From: Sphingomonas sp. CBMAI 2297
Lineage (GTDB): Bacteria; Pseudomonadota; Alphaproteobacteria; Sphingomonadales; Sphingomonadaceae
Length of the DNA: 64,000 bases
Assembly: GCF_029870595.1 (NCBI RefSeq)
Contig: NZ_JAPDIR010000011.1
Location: 62,001-126,000, forward strand
Direction of reading: 5' to 3'
Part shown: piece after piece, positions 53,762 to 62,071 of the stretch
Layout of the letters: each line of letters begins with the position of its first letter
How positions within the stretch are numbered: position 1 is the first letter of the stretch
Translations under genes and position numbers: made by a program
The notes under the pieces: model-generated
Told to the model about the DNA's origin: nothing
Database searches by the model: none
What the model saw: only the letters and a program-made list of their open reading frames with translations

Positions 53762-54211
53762 ATGGCAAGCTTCATCCGGCATTTCCGCAGCCTGCCGTTT
53801 CCTGCGAAGGCGGTCGTGCTGTCGCTGGGACTATTGGTTCCATTTTACGCATATGCCTTGCATAGCGTTCGAGAATGGCAGTCGGGCGGTTCGCCTGCTG
53901 CTGCGCTGACCGCCCCCTATTTCTGGGCAATCATGTCGGGCCGTGCCGCCGGAGCCATCGCCTTGGCTGTTCTGCTCTTGTATCGCAGGCGTCCGACGTC
54001 GGTTGCAGTGACAGTCACGGCGGTGTGGCTGTGCGGGCCGCCTCTCACCTTCCTTTGGAGGGGTATCGAGGTACTGGCGGTCAGTGGTGGCAGAGCGTCG
54101 TGGGCGGGCGACCCGGTTTCCTGGATCATGTATGCGGGATTGCTTCCCGCCTGCATCACCCTCGCATTGCTGGTTCCGAAAAGCGTCCGCGCCGAGTTCG
54201 GTCTCGCTTGA
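53762..54211 (+). CDS. Hypothetical membrane protein
   Basis: A 149-residue protein with four hydrophobic segments (about residues 16-33, 52-72, 79-96 and 118-140) linked by short charged loops (YRRRPTS; WRGIEV). I do not recognise a family. It follows the phytase-like gene by 37 bases and might share its transcript. The upstream in-frame extension (to 53540) overlaps the preceding gene and has no leader. Confidence 0.5.
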   Translation: MASFIRHFRSLPFPAKAVVLSLGLLVPFYAYALHSVREWQSGGSPAAALTAPYFWAIMSGRAAGAIALAVLLLYRRRPTSVAVTVTAVWLCGPPLTFLWRGIEVLAVSGGRASWAGDPVSWIMYAGLLPACITLALLVPKSVRAEFGLA

Positions 54212-54246
54212 ACCGCTTCAGGTTTCTCTCAGCCAAACGAACATGC

Positions 54247-54280
54247 GAAAAGCCCGCCCTCCGCATGGAGAACGGGCTCG
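54247..54280 (-). terminator. Rho-independent terminator of rpmB
   Basis: On the minus strand AGCCCG-TTCTCCATGCGGAGGG-CGGGCT, with inner pairing, is followed by TTTCG. It lies about 30 bases after the rpmB stop codon. Confidence 0.75.
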
Positions 54281-54307
54281 CATGGAGCCGTCAAAGGCCC
54301 GGGCTGG

Positions 54308-54604
54308 TTAGGCCGCGGTCTTCTCGGCCGACGCCTTGCGCACTTCGCGCTTCAGGCGGCGGGCGCGCAGCGACAGATCGTCGTCGCTGGTCTTGAGCAG
54401 CCAGTTGTCGAGGCCGCCATTATGCTCGACCGAGCGCAGGCCGTGGGTCGAGACGCGCAGGCGCACGCTGCGGCCCAGCGCATCGCTGATCAGCGTGACG
54501 TTCTGCAGGTTCGGCAGGAACGTACGCTTGGTCTTGTTGTTGGCGTGGGAAACGTTGTTACCCACCTGCCGGCCCTTGCCGGTCAGCTCGCAAATGCGCG
54601 ACAT
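54308..54604 (-). CDS. rpmB: 50S ribosomal protein L28
   Basis: A 98-residue ribosomal protein. [36 protein letters not shown] is the invariant N-terminus of bacterial L28, including the [12 protein letters not shown] motif; the C-terminal part has [21 protein letters not shown]. It lacks the CxxC pair of some L28 variants except for the single Cys5. ATG 54604 is clear even though the frame is open to 54727. A terminator follows; it is monocistronic. Confidence 0.97.
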   Translation of the reverse strand: MSRICELTGKGRQVGNNVSHANNKTKRTFLPNLQNVTLISDALGRSVRLRVSTHGLRSVEHNGGLDNWLLKTSDDDLSLRARRLKREVRKASAEKTAA

Positions 54605-54777
54605 CGCTTGATATCCTGGTTTGAGCCTCAGCGAACTGGGGCCGGAAAGGTGGCGCCGATAGCCGTAATGGGACGGTGCGTCAACCGATTCGCCCCAAGA
54701 AACGCCTTGTGCCGACGCAACCACCATGGTTGATGCGGCGTTGATTACGCAACCGATTCAATTGGGGAGATGAAGCG

Positions 54778-55074
54778 ATGCGTGGAATTCTCGTTCTCAT
54801 AGGCCTGATCGCGCTGGCCGTGGTGGTGCTCATGTCGGTCGGCATGCTGCGTATCGAGCAGCAGCAGGGCGCGACGATGCCGACGATCACGTTCGACGCC
54901 AAGGGCGGCCAGCTGCCCAAGTTCAAGGCGGAGACGGGATCGGTCGGAATCGGATCGACCAACACGACCGTGGCGGTGCCGACGGTCGAGATGAAGAACA
55001 CCACCGTCACGCTGCCCACCATCGAAGTGAAGCAGGCCGGCGCCACGCCGACGCCCACGCCCGCCGCGAAGTAG
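54778..55074 (+). CDS. Small membrane-anchored protein with tandem NTTV repeats
   Basis: A 98-residue protein. Residues 2-25 (ILVLIGLIALAVVVLMSVGML) form one membrane anchor. Residues 62-85 consist of two adjacent 12-residue units, NTTVAVPTVEMK and NTTVTLPTIEVK, probably alternating beta strands. The C-terminus is TPTPTPAAK. GGGGAG lies seven bases before the ATG. The family is unknown to me. Because it is conserved in length and has a good start and codon usage, I consider it a real gene. Confidence 0.6.
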   Translation: MRGILVLIGLIALAVVVLMSVGMLRIEQQQGATMPTITFDAKGGQLPKFKAETGSVGIGSTNTTVAVPTVEMKNTTVTLPTIEVKQAGATPTPTPAAK

Positions 55075-55133
55075 GCGGCGGCGCGTGCCGGGCTGGCGGT
55101 GGCGGCGATTTCCCGCTGCCGCCGTCCCGAACC

Positions 55134-55246
55134 GTCACCCCCGCGAAGGCGGGGGGGGGGCAGCGCCACGCGCATCACATCCGTGCTCGCTCGTTGCTTG
55201 CTCGTTGCATCCGCACGAGACGGGGCCCCGCCTTCGCGGGGGTGAC
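55134..55246. repeat. 21-bp inverted repeat with a G10 run upstream of tadA
   Basis: gtcacccccgcgaaggcgggg (55134-55154) is repeated exactly as its reverse complement at 55226-55246. Ten G residues follow the first arm (55151-55160). The interval between the arms is about 70 bases and contains no recognisable gene. Confidence 0.6.
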
Positions 55247-55276
55247 GCGCTGGCGGGGCTACGGTAGTCACGCTCG

Positions 55277-55729
55277 ATGTTCCCGCTTCCCGAACCGATG
55301 CGCATCGCGCTCGACGCCGCCCGCGCGGCGGCCGAGGCGGGCGAGGTGCCGGTCGGCGCGGCGCTGGTGCACGAAGGCAAGGTGATCGCCGCGGCCGCCA
55401 ATGCCCCGCGCACGCTCCACGATCCCACCGCCCATGCCGAGATGCGGGTGATTCGCGCGGCGGCCGAGCGGCTGGGTCGCGAGCGGCTGGAGGATTGCGA
55501 CCTGTGGGTCACGCTCGAGCCCTGCGCGATGTGCGCGGGCGCGATCGCGCATGCCCGGATCGCGCGCGTCTATTACGGCGCCGGCGATCCCAAGGGCGGC
55601 GCGGTCGAGCATGGCCCGCGCTTCTTCGCCCAGCCGACCTGCCATCACCGCCCCGAAATCTATCCCGGCATCGGCGAGGCCGAGGCAGGCGAGATACTGC
55701 GCGAGTTCTTCCGCGAGCGGCGCGGCTAG
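55277..55729 (+). CDS. tadA: tRNA(adenine(34)) deaminase
   Basis: Converts A34 to inosine in tRNA-Arg(ACG). The 150-residue protein has the cytidine-deaminase-like zinc site: THAEMRVIRAA (His-Ala-Glu near residue 55) and EPCAMCAGAIAHARI (Cys pair near 85). EVPVGAALV and NAPRTLHDPTAHAEM are typical of TadA. The gene is preceded by an inverted repeat with G10 and followed directly by a dispersed repeat. Confidence 0.93.
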   Translation: MFPLPEPMRIALDAARAAAEAGEVPVGAALVHEGKVIAAAANAPRTLHDPTAHAEMRVIRAAAERLGRERLEDCDLWVTLEPCAMCAGAIAHARIARVYYGAGDPKGGAVEHGPRFFAQPTCHHRPEIYPGIGEAEAGEILREFFRERRG

Positions 55730-55763
55730 GGTCCGTACGCTATCTTGCCAGCGCAAGCGCAAG

Positions 55764-55880
55764 CGGGATCCAGGGCCAGGAGCGGGCTGCGAGCAGTCGA
55801 GTCCCGTGCGCACCGGGGCGCTCGCGCAATGGCATCATTGTCCTGCGCTACCCCGGATCCCCGCCTGCGCGGGAAGGATG
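55764..55880. repeat. Dispersed ~115-bp imperfect repeat, copy 2
   Basis: Matches 28020-28137 over about 115 bases with roughly one change in five, beginning gggatccagggccagg and ending around ccgcctgcgcggga. The spacer after tadA begins with gggtccgta, also seen after the gene ending at 57783. Confidence 0.6.
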
Positions 55881-55981
55881 GGGTTTGCCGATTGAGTCGT
55901 GGCCCCAGCCTTACATTTCATTGCGCGGATGCAACGCCGGTTGCCGCGTGGCACCATCTGCGGATATGAAGGCGCCACACC

Positions 55982-57289
55982 ATGTTGGCGCCTTTCCCCT
56001 GGATAGACGTAGCGATCATCTTCGCGCTGATCGTTCTGAACGGCCTTTTCTCGATGTCCGAACTCGCGATCGTATCGTCGCGCACGGCGCGGCTGGAGGC
56101 GATGGCGCGCGCCGGGCGCAGCGGCGCCGGCGCGCGCACCGCGATCCAGCTCGCCGCCGATCCGGGCAAGTTCCTTTCCACCGTGCAGATCGGCATCACT
56201 CTGATCGGCATCGTCGCCGGCGCCTATTCGGGCGCCAGCCTGGGCGAGCCGACGGCGCAGCGGATCGAGCTGCTCGGCGTGGGCGACGAGCTTGCCCATA
56301 CGCTCGGCATCGCGATCGTGATCGGCCTCACCACCTTCGCGTCGCTGGTCGCGGGCGAGCTGGTGCCCAAGCAGTTCGCGCTGCGCTCGCCCGAGCCGAT
56401 CGCGGTGCTGGTCGCGGTGCCGCTGCTCTGGACCAGCCGCGCGACCGCGCCGCTGGTGTGGCTGCTCGATTCGACCACGCGGCTCATCTTCCGCCTGATC
56501 GGCCTCAACCGCGAATCGGAGAATCGCGTCACCGCCGAGGAACTGCACCTGCTCGTCGCCGAGGCGAGCAAGTCGGGCGTGATCGAGGAGCATGAGCGCT
56601 CGATCATCTCCAGCGTGGTCCGCCTCGCCGACCGGCCAGTGCGCGAAGTGATGACGCCGCGCACCGAAGTCGACTGGGTGGACGTCAATCTGGACGCCGA
56701 CGGCATCCGCGAGGCGCTGCTGCTCACCCCGCACACCCGCCTGCCGGTGGCCGAGGGATCGGTGGACACGGTGATCGGCGTGGTCCAGGCGCGCGACATC
56801 GCCGCCGCGCTGTTCCGGGGAGAGGCGCTCGACCTGCGCAAGCTGATGCGCGAGGCGCCGATCCTGCCCGACACCGTCGACGCGATGGACGCGCTCGGCG
56901 CGCTGCGGCGCGCGGAAGTGCCGATGGGGCTGGTGCATGACGAATATGGCCATTTCGAAGGCATCGTCACGCCCGCCAACCTGCTGGCCGCGATCGCGGG
57001 CGAGCTCGCCTCGGACGTGGAGCCTGGCGACAATCCCAATATCGTGACGCGCGAGGACGGTTCGCTGCTCGTCTCGGGCCAGATGGCGGCGGATCTGCTC
57101 GCCGAGCGGCTCGGCCTCGATCTCGACGAGGATCGCGACTATGCCACTGTCGCCGGCCTGGCGCTGGCGGTGTTCAAGCGGCTGCCCAACGAAGGCGATT
57201 ATTTCGTCGAGCAGGGCTGGCGCTTCGAGATCGTCGACATGGACGGGCGCAAGATCGACAAGCTGCTGGTCCAGCGCGCGGCGGGGTGA
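55982..57289 (+). CDS. CorC/HlyC-family (CNNM + CBS) membrane protein
   Basis: A 435-residue protein. An N-terminal CNNM (DUF21) domain has several membrane helices (IIFALIVLNGLFSMSELAIVSSR; VQIGITLIGIVAGAYSG; TFASLVAGELVPKQFAL), followed by a paired CBS domain with REVMTPRTEVDWVDV (about residue 220) and AVDAMDALGALRRAEVPMGLVHDEYGHFEGIVTP, and a C-terminal CorC_HlyC domain (EGDYFVEQGWRFEIVDMDGRKIDKLLV). The family handles magnesium or cobalt efflux. The original haemolysin name is not functional evidence. Its stop overlaps the GTG start of the next gene (GTGA). Confidence 0.9.
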   Translation: MLAPFPWIDVAIIFALIVLNGLFSMSELAIVSSRTARLEAMARAGRSGAGARTAIQLAADPGKFLSTVQIGITLIGIVAGAYSGASLGEPTAQRIELLGVGDELAHTLGIAIVIGLTTFASLVAGELVPKQFALRSPEPIAVLVAVPLLWTSRATAPLVWLLDSTTRLIFRLIGLNRESENRVTAEELHLLVAEASKSGVIEEHERSIISSVVRLADRPVREVMTPRTEVDWVDVNLDADGIREALLLTPHTRLPVAEGSVDTVIGVVQARDIAAALFRGEALDLRKLMREAPILPDTVDAMDALGALRRAEVPMGLVHDEYGHFEGIVTPANLLAAIAGELASDVEPGDNPNIVTREDGSLLVSGQMAADLLAERLGLDLDEDRDYATVAGLALAVFKRLPNEGDYFVEQGWRFEIVDMDGRKIDKLLVQRAAG

Positions 57290-57783
57290 GCGCGGCGCCT
57301 TTCGTGGCGCGCGTGTCGCCAGGCAAGCTGGCCGCGCTTCTGGTGCTCGGGCTGGTGATGGTCGCGGCCGCGCTGGTCGCGGCGCTGTTGCCCGACGTCG
57401 ATGCCGTTTCACACGTCCTCGCCTGGGTGGGCGTGGCATTTTTTTCGCTTTGTGTGCTCGCCATCGTCCGGCAGCTGTTCCGGACCGGGCCCGTGCTGGA
57501 GATCGGGCCCGAAGGGCTGCTGTGGCGCCGCTGGTCCGCGGAGCGCATCCCCTGGGCCGCGTTCGTCCGCGCCGCGGAGACGTCGATGCAGCGCCAGCGC
57601 TTCGTCTCGCTCTGGTTGCGCGACCCCGAATGCCATCGCTCGACGACGGCGATGGGGCGGCTGGCCGGTGCCAACAAGGCGATCGGCTTCGGCGACATCA
57701 CGCTGGCCGCGACGGGACTATCGTGCAGCCACGCCGAAATCCTGGCTGCGGTGCGCGCCAACGCGCCGCAGCTCTTCGCCTAG
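57286..57783 (+). CDS. STM3941-like membrane protein
   Basis: A 165-residue protein with two membrane helices (about 15-35, 44-62), then LEIGPEGLLWRRWSAERIPWAAFV and FGDITLAATGLSCSHAEILAAV. This layout (two helices, then a beta-rich PH-like cytosolic part) is that of the STM3941 family, of unknown function. GTG 57286 overlaps the stop of the CorC-like gene, indicating coupling. It ends right at an element bounded by inverted ends. Confidence 0.7.
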   Translation: MSAAPFVARVSPGKLAALLVLGLVMVAAALVAALLPDVDAVSHVLAWVGVAFFSLCVLAIVRQLFRTGPVLEIGPEGLLWRRWSAERIPWAAFVRAAETSMQRQRFVSLWLRDPECHRSTTAMGRLAGANKAIGFGDITLAATGLSCSHAEILAAVRANAPQLFA

Positions 57784-57965
57784 GGTCCGTATTCGCTACC
57801 GGCAATGGTCGTGGCGGAGCGGATTTGGGCGCGAAGATAGGTACGAGGAGGGCGCGATGCGGCGCATCGTGACCCCAAGGGACGTCGGCTCGCGAGGCGG
57901 CTGTACGCCATAAGCGAAGGGGTCGGCTCGGGAAGCATGGCAGTTGCCGGTATCGAATATGGGCC
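57784..57965. mobile_element. MITE-like element with imperfect terminal inverted repeats
   Basis: The left end gggtccgtattcgctacc and the complement of the right end, gggcccatattcgatacc, match over about 24 bases with four differences. The enclosed ~180 bases contain no gene, but have a small hairpin gatgcggcgcatc (57867-57879). It abuts the stop codon of the STM3941-like gene. It is a candidate non-autonomous element, not a proven one; no target-site duplication was verified. Confidence 0.4.
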
Positions 57966-57990
57966 CCAGGTCGGGCCGACATTCGACCTG

Positions 57991-58086
57991 TCCTCCCCCG
58001 GAGAGAGAGGGAAGCCAGCGCGGCTGGTGGAGGGGGCTGGGCGCAAGCGGCGCCGCCAATGGCGGCCCCCACCCTCCGGGAGAGGA
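57991..58086. repeat. GC-rich palindromic repeat before HhH protein gene
   Basis: cctcccccggagagagaggg at the left and cctccgggagagg at the right are near-complementary, with a small hairpin (58015-58027) between. Such pieces are scattered in sphingomonad intergenic regions. Confidence 0.45.
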
Positions 58087-58123
58087 ATGGATGGCATCTT
58101 GCATTGCTGAACGGCAATGCGGC

Positions 58124-58933
58124 CTAAAGCTTCCCGAACACGCCTTCGAAGCCGGCAATGTCTTCCTTCGCCAGGAAGCTCGCCTGCTCGATCCAGCGGT
58201 CGCGGTGAATGCGGCCCTGGAAGTCGCCCAGCCTGGCGTCGAGCGCGTCGGCTTCCTCGGGCGTGAGCGCCGCGAGCTGGGCGAAGCTGGTGATGCCGAC
58301 GCTGCCCAGCCGCTCGGCCAGGCGCGGGCCGACGCCCTTCATCCGAGTGAGGTCGTCGGCCGCCGGGGTGGCGGGCGCCGGCTCCGGCTCCGGCTCCGGC
58401 GCGGCGGGCTCGCTTGGCGCGGGAGCCGGTGCGTGCACGGGCTCGGCGATGTCCGAGGCGAGCGAAGCGAGCGTGGCGTCGAGCGGCGCGGCGGCGGCGA
58501 TCGGCTCGTTGGTCAGGGGCTCGGGGGCCAGCGGTTCGGGAGCGACGGGCGCGGGCGCCTCTTCTGCCGGCGGCGCGGCAGCCTCGGCAGCCGGCTCCGC
58601 TGCCGGTTCCGGAACGGGTGCTTCCTCGACGACGGGCGGGAGCGGCGCCGGCACGATCGCGGCGGCGGGCTCGGGCGGCGGCGCCAGCGGCGGCTCGGCG
58701 AGCGGCGGGGGCGGCGGAGCGACGGGCGGAGTGATCGGCCGGGCCTGCGCGGCGTCCTCGCGATACTCCTCGTTATATTCCTCGATCTCCGCGCGCGCAT
58801 TGCGGCGGCGGCCGGCGAGGCGGGCCCCCCACCACAGGACGAGGAGCGCGAAGACGATGCCGATGGCGATCGCCGCGAAGGGGAGCGTCAGCCAAAGCGG
58901 GGCTCCCTGGAAGAGCGGTTCCGTGCTGTTCAT
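58124..58933 (-). CDS. Membrane-anchored Pro/Ala-rich protein with helix-hairpin-helix domain
   Basis: A 269-residue protein in three parts. Residues 12-38 form a membrane helix (LWLTLPFAAIAIGIVFALLVLWWGA). Residues 60-200 are a long Ala/Pro/Glu-rich, probably disordered linker (VPAPLPPVVEEAPVPEPAA). Residues 205-265 form a helix-hairpin-helix domain: DDLTRMKGVGPRLAERLGSVGITSFAQLAALT, of a type seen in ribosomal/NADH-dehydrogenase-like HhH domains. It may bind DNA or RNA at the membrane. ATG 58933 precedes the helix and makes more sense than 59005. Confidence 0.65.
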   Translation of the reverse strand: MNSTEPLFQGAPLWLTLPFAAIAIGIVFALLVLWWGARLAGRRRNARAEIEEYNEEYREDAAQARPITPPVAPPPPPLAEPPLAPPPEPAAAIVPAPLPPVVEEAPVPEPAAEPAAEAAAPPAEEAPAPVAPEPLAPEPLTNEPIAAAAPLDATLASLASDIAEPVHAPAPAPSEPAAPEPEPEPAPATPAADDLTRMKGVGPRLAERLGSVGITSFAQLAALTPEEADALDARLGDFQGRIHRDRWIEQASFLAKEDIAGFEGVFGKL

Positions 58934-59174
58934 CTGCGCCTGTCCCGTACCTGCGAAATTGCGATTCCCGGCAACTGCATACCGTGGTGCGGCGCAGCGC
59001 GACAAGCTGATCGCGCCATGCCGGGCGCCGAGTGTCCCGAAACGACAAGCCTTGCGGCAGGTCCGCGGCCGTTGAAGGGCGACGTCCGGGTCAAGTATCC
59101 AAGCGCGCTGTTGAGACCAATTCCGTCATCCCCTCCTGCGCGGGGAGGACGCCGGAGGCCATCGAGTCCGCAGC
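58934..59174. other. Spacer between two minus-strand genes
   Basis: Contains an inverse copy of the dispersed palindromic repeat (59096-59151): ccgggtcaagtatccaag pairs with the ggatacttgtccgg of copy B. The rest has no recognisable content. Confidence 0.45.
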
Positions 59175-60437
59175 CTAGCCCTCGCGCGCGACTTCGCGCC
59201 AGCCGATGTCGCGGCGGCTGAAACCGGTGGGGAAGTCGATCGCGTCCACCGCGGCATAGGCCGCGGCCTGCGCCGCCTTTGCCGTTTCGCCCAGCGCGGT
59301 GACGTTGAGCACGCGGCCGCCGCTGGCGACGAGCGTGTCGCCGTCCATCCGGGTGCCGGCCTGGAAGACCTTGGCGCCGGTCGCTTCCGCCCGGTCGATC
59401 CCCGCGATCGCGCCGCCGGTCTCGGGCGTGCCGGGATAGCCGCTGGCCGCCATCACCACGGTGAGCGCGGTCCGGGCCGCGAAGGTGGGCGCGGGCTGGC
59501 CGGCCAGCTCGCCCTTCGCCACCGCCAGCATCAGCTGGAGCAGGTCGCCGGTGAAGCGCATCATCAGCACCTGGCATTCGGGATCGCCGAAACGGGCATT
59601 ATATTCGATCAGCTTGGGGCCGGTGGGCGTCAGCATCAGTCCGGCATAGAGCACGCCCGAATAGGGCGCGCCCATCCGGGCCAGCGCCGCGATCGTCGGG
59701 CGGACGATCTCGTCGATCGCCCGGGCCTCCAGCGCGGGCGTGAGCACCGGGGCGGGGCTATAGGCGCCCATGCCGCCGGTGTTCGGGCCGGTATCGCCGT
59801 CGCCCACGCGCTTGTGATCCTGGGCCGAGCCGAAGGAGACGAGCGTCTCGCCATCGGTGAGCACGAACAGGCTGGCTTCCTCGCCTTCCAGGAATTCCTC
59901 GATCACCACGCTGGCGCCCGGCTCGGCGAAGATCGCCCGCACCGCGCCTTCGGCCTCCTCATGGGTGAAGGCCACCGTCACGCCCTTGCCCGCGGCCAGG
60001 CCGTCGGCCTTGATCACCACCGGCAGGCCGAAATCCTCGAGGCTGGCGAGCGCGCCGTCGCGGCTCTCGCAGCGGACATAGCCGGCGGTCGGGATCCGCT
60101 CGCGCGCGCACAGGTCCTTGGTGAAGCCCTTGGAGCCCTCGAGCTGGGCGGGCACCTTGTTCGGCCCGAACACGGCCAGCCCCATGGTGCGCAGATTGTC
60201 GGCCAGGCCGGCGACCAGCGGCGCTTCGGGCCCGATCACCACGAAGCCGATCGAGTGGCGCAGGCAGAAGTCGATCACGGCCCGGTGGTCGTTCACCGCG
60301 ATGTCCACGATTTCGGCGTGCTCGGCTATTCCCGGATTGCCCGGCGCGGCGTAGAGCCGCTCGAGCAGCGGCGATTGCGCGAGCTTCCAGGCGAGCGCAT
60401 GTTCGCGGCCACCGGACCCCAACAACAGGACATTCAT
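59175..60437 (-). CDS. purD: Phosphoribosylamine-glycine ligase
   Basis: Joins phosphoribosylamine and glycine in purine synthesis. The 420-residue protein opens with [23 protein letters not shown], the invariant PurD N-terminus, and has the ATP-grasp part with [75 protein letters not shown] and [26 protein letters not shown] 60437 overlaps the divergent xseA ATG within CATG. GGGG lies seven bases before the ATG. Its promoter must be inside xseA. Confidence 0.97.
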   Translation of the reverse strand: MNVLLLGSGGREHALAWKLAQSPLLERLYAAPGNPGIAEHAEIVDIAVNDHRAVIDFCLRHSIGFVVIGPEAPLVAGLADNLRTMGLAVFGPNKVPAQLEGSKGFTKDLCARERIPTAGYVRCESRDGALASLEDFGLPVVIKADGLAAGKGVTVAFTHEEAEGAVRAIFAEPGASVVIEEFLEGEEASLFVLTDGETLVSFGSAQDHKRVGDGDTGPNTGGMGAYSPAPVLTPALEARAIDEIVRPTIAALARMGAPYSGVLYAGLMLTPTGPKLIEYNARFGDPECQVLMMRFTGDLLQLMLAVAKGELAGQPAPTFAARTALTVVMAASGYPGTPETGGAIAGIDRAEATGAKVFQAGTRMDGDTLVASGGRVLNVTALGETAKAAQAAAYAAVDAIDFPTGFSRRDIGWREVAREG

Positions 60438-61812
60438 GGCCGACCCCTTTCCCGATACGCCTGGGCGGCTCGTAGCCGAGCCGGTGCCGGGCGACAACGC
60501 GCCTGCGCTTTCGGTGAGCGAATTATCTTTGGCATTGAAGCGGATGGTCGAGGGCGAGTTCGGCCATGTCCGGCTGCGCGGCGAGATTTCGGGGTGGAAG
60601 CGGGCGGCGTCGGGCCATGCCTATCTGGCGCTCAAGGACGCGGACGCGGTGATCGACGGGGTGATCTGGCGCGGCGCCGCCAGCGCGATCCCGTTCCAGC
60701 CGCAGGACGGCATCGAAGTGATCGTCACCGGCAAGCTCACCACTTATCCGGGGCGCAGCAAATACCAGATCGTCATCGACCGGATGGAGCTGGCCGGCGA
60801 GGGCGCGCTGATGGCGCTGTTCGAGAAGCTGAAGGCCCGGCTGGCGGGCGAAGGGCTGTTCGATCGCGAGCGCAAGCAGCCGCTGCCTTATATGCCCAGG
60901 GTGATCGGCGTCGTGACCTCGCCCACCGGCGCGGTGATCCGCGACATCCTGCATCGCCTGGCGGACCGGTTTCCCAGCCATGTGCTGGTCTGGCCGGTGA
61001 AGGTGCAGGGCGACGGCGCCGCGCAGGAAGTGGCGAACGCGATCCGTGGCTTCGATGCGCTGGCGGAAGGCGGCGCGGTGCCGCGGCCCGACCTGCTGAT
61101 CGTCGCGCGCGGCGGCGGCTCGATCGAGGACCTGTGGGCGTTCAACGAGGAAGTGGTGGTGCGCGCCGTCGCCGCCTGCCGCATCCCGGTGATCTCGGCG
61201 GTGGGGCACGAGACCGACACCAGCCTGTGCGACTATGCCGCCGACCTGCGCGCGCCGACGCCGACCGCGGCGGCGGAGATCGCGGTGCCGGTGCTGGCCG
61301 ATGTGCGCCACACGCTGGCGACGCTGGCGCACCGCACCGAGCGCTGCGTGCGCCGCTATCAGGAGCGCGCCGGCGAGCGGCTGGCCGCCCTGGTGCGCGT
61401 GCTGCCGCGCCGCGACGCCCTGCTCGGGCCGCAGCGGCAGAAGATGGACGATCTGGGCGGCCGGCTCGACCGGGCGCTGGAGCGCCGGGTCACGCTGGCG
61501 CGCGGCCAGCTCGACCGTTCGGCGGGGGCGCTCCGTCCCGCGATGCTCGACCAGCGGCTCGCCGCGGCGAAGCAGCGGCTGGCGGGCATCGGCCGGCATC
61601 TCGAGCTGGTGCATCCCAATCGCCCGCTCGAGAAAGGCTATGCCTGGGTGGAGGCGCGGGGCACCCGCAAGGTGATCGGCACGGCCGAAGGCGCGCGCGC
61701 GGCGGGCGCCGTGACGCTCCATTTCATCGACGGTGCCGTCGATGCGCGGGTTGAGCGGCCGGGCGGCAAATCCTATGATGCGGCCAGGCCCGAACAGCCC
61801 AGCCTGTTGTGA
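60436..61812 (+). CDS. xseA: Exodeoxyribonuclease VII large subunit
   Basis: The large subunit of the single-strand-specific nuclease ExoVII. The 458-residue protein has the N-terminal OB fold ([45 protein letters not shown]), the catalytic stretch with [46 protein letters not shown] and [29 protein letters not shown], and a C-terminal coiled coil ending LEKGYAWV. The small subunit XseB is not seen here. The ATG lies within the CATG shared with purD, so only two bases separate the divergent reading frames' first nucleotides. Confidence 0.96.
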   Translation: MADPFPDTPGRLVAEPVPGDNAPALSVSELSLALKRMVEGEFGHVRLRGEISGWKRAASGHAYLALKDADAVIDGVIWRGAASAIPFQPQDGIEVIVTGKLTTYPGRSKYQIVIDRMELAGEGALMALFEKLKARLAGEGLFDRERKQPLPYMPRVIGVVTSPTGAVIRDILHRLADRFPSHVLVWPVKVQGDGAAQEVANAIRGFDALAEGGAVPRPDLLIVARGGGSIEDLWAFNEEVVVRAVAACRIPVISAVGHETDTSLCDYAADLRAPTPTAAAEIAVPVLADVRHTLATLAHRTERCVRRYQERAGERLAALVRVLPRRDALLGPQRQKMDDLGGRLDRALERRVTLARGQLDRSAGALRPAMLDQRLAAAKQRLAGIGRHLELVHPNRPLEKGYAWVEARGTRKVIGTAEGARAAGAVTLHFIDGAVDARVERPGGKSYDAARPEQPSLL

Positions 61813-61870
61813 GCCGGGCCGTCGTGAAGATGCCGGTCCCGAGATTGCCAGTTACGAGGATGCCGCGCTT

Positions 61871-62071
61871 ATGCTGATGTCGAATCCCGTCGCCCGCGCG
61901 GCACGCCTCCACTTCATGGCGAACGGCTTTCGCGTGCTGACGCCCGGCGACCATGTCGTCTGCGCGGTCAGCGGCGAGAAGGTGCCGCTCGAGCGGCTGC
62001 GCTACTGGAGCGTCGCCGCCCAGGAGCCCTATGCCTCCGCGGCGCTGGCGATGCAGGCGATGCGCGGCTGA
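61871..62071 (+). CDS. DUF2093 family protein
   Basis: A 66-residue protein: ARAARLHFMANGFRVLTPGDHVVCAVSGEKVPLERLRYWSVAAQEPYAS is the DUF2093 pattern (ARLHF, PGD-V-CAVSG, LRYWSV-QE-Y), common in alphaproteobacteria and of unknown function. ATG 61871 or 61877 could be the start; the upstream frame, open to 61733, overlaps xseA. Its stop shares a base with the ATG of the next gene (TGATG). Confidence 0.85.
   Translation: MLMSNPVARAARLHFMANGFRVLTPGDHVVCAVSGEKVPLERLRYWSVAAQEPYASAALAMQAMRG

Larger units (their letters stand above)
57784..58123. other. 340-base spacer with element and hairpin repeat
   Basis: Besides the MITE-like segment, bases 57991-58086 hold a GC-rich palindromic repeat (cctcccccgg...ccgggagagg) that includes a ccagc-gcg-gctgg hairpin. 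I see no open reading frame with a recognisable product. Confidence 0.5.
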
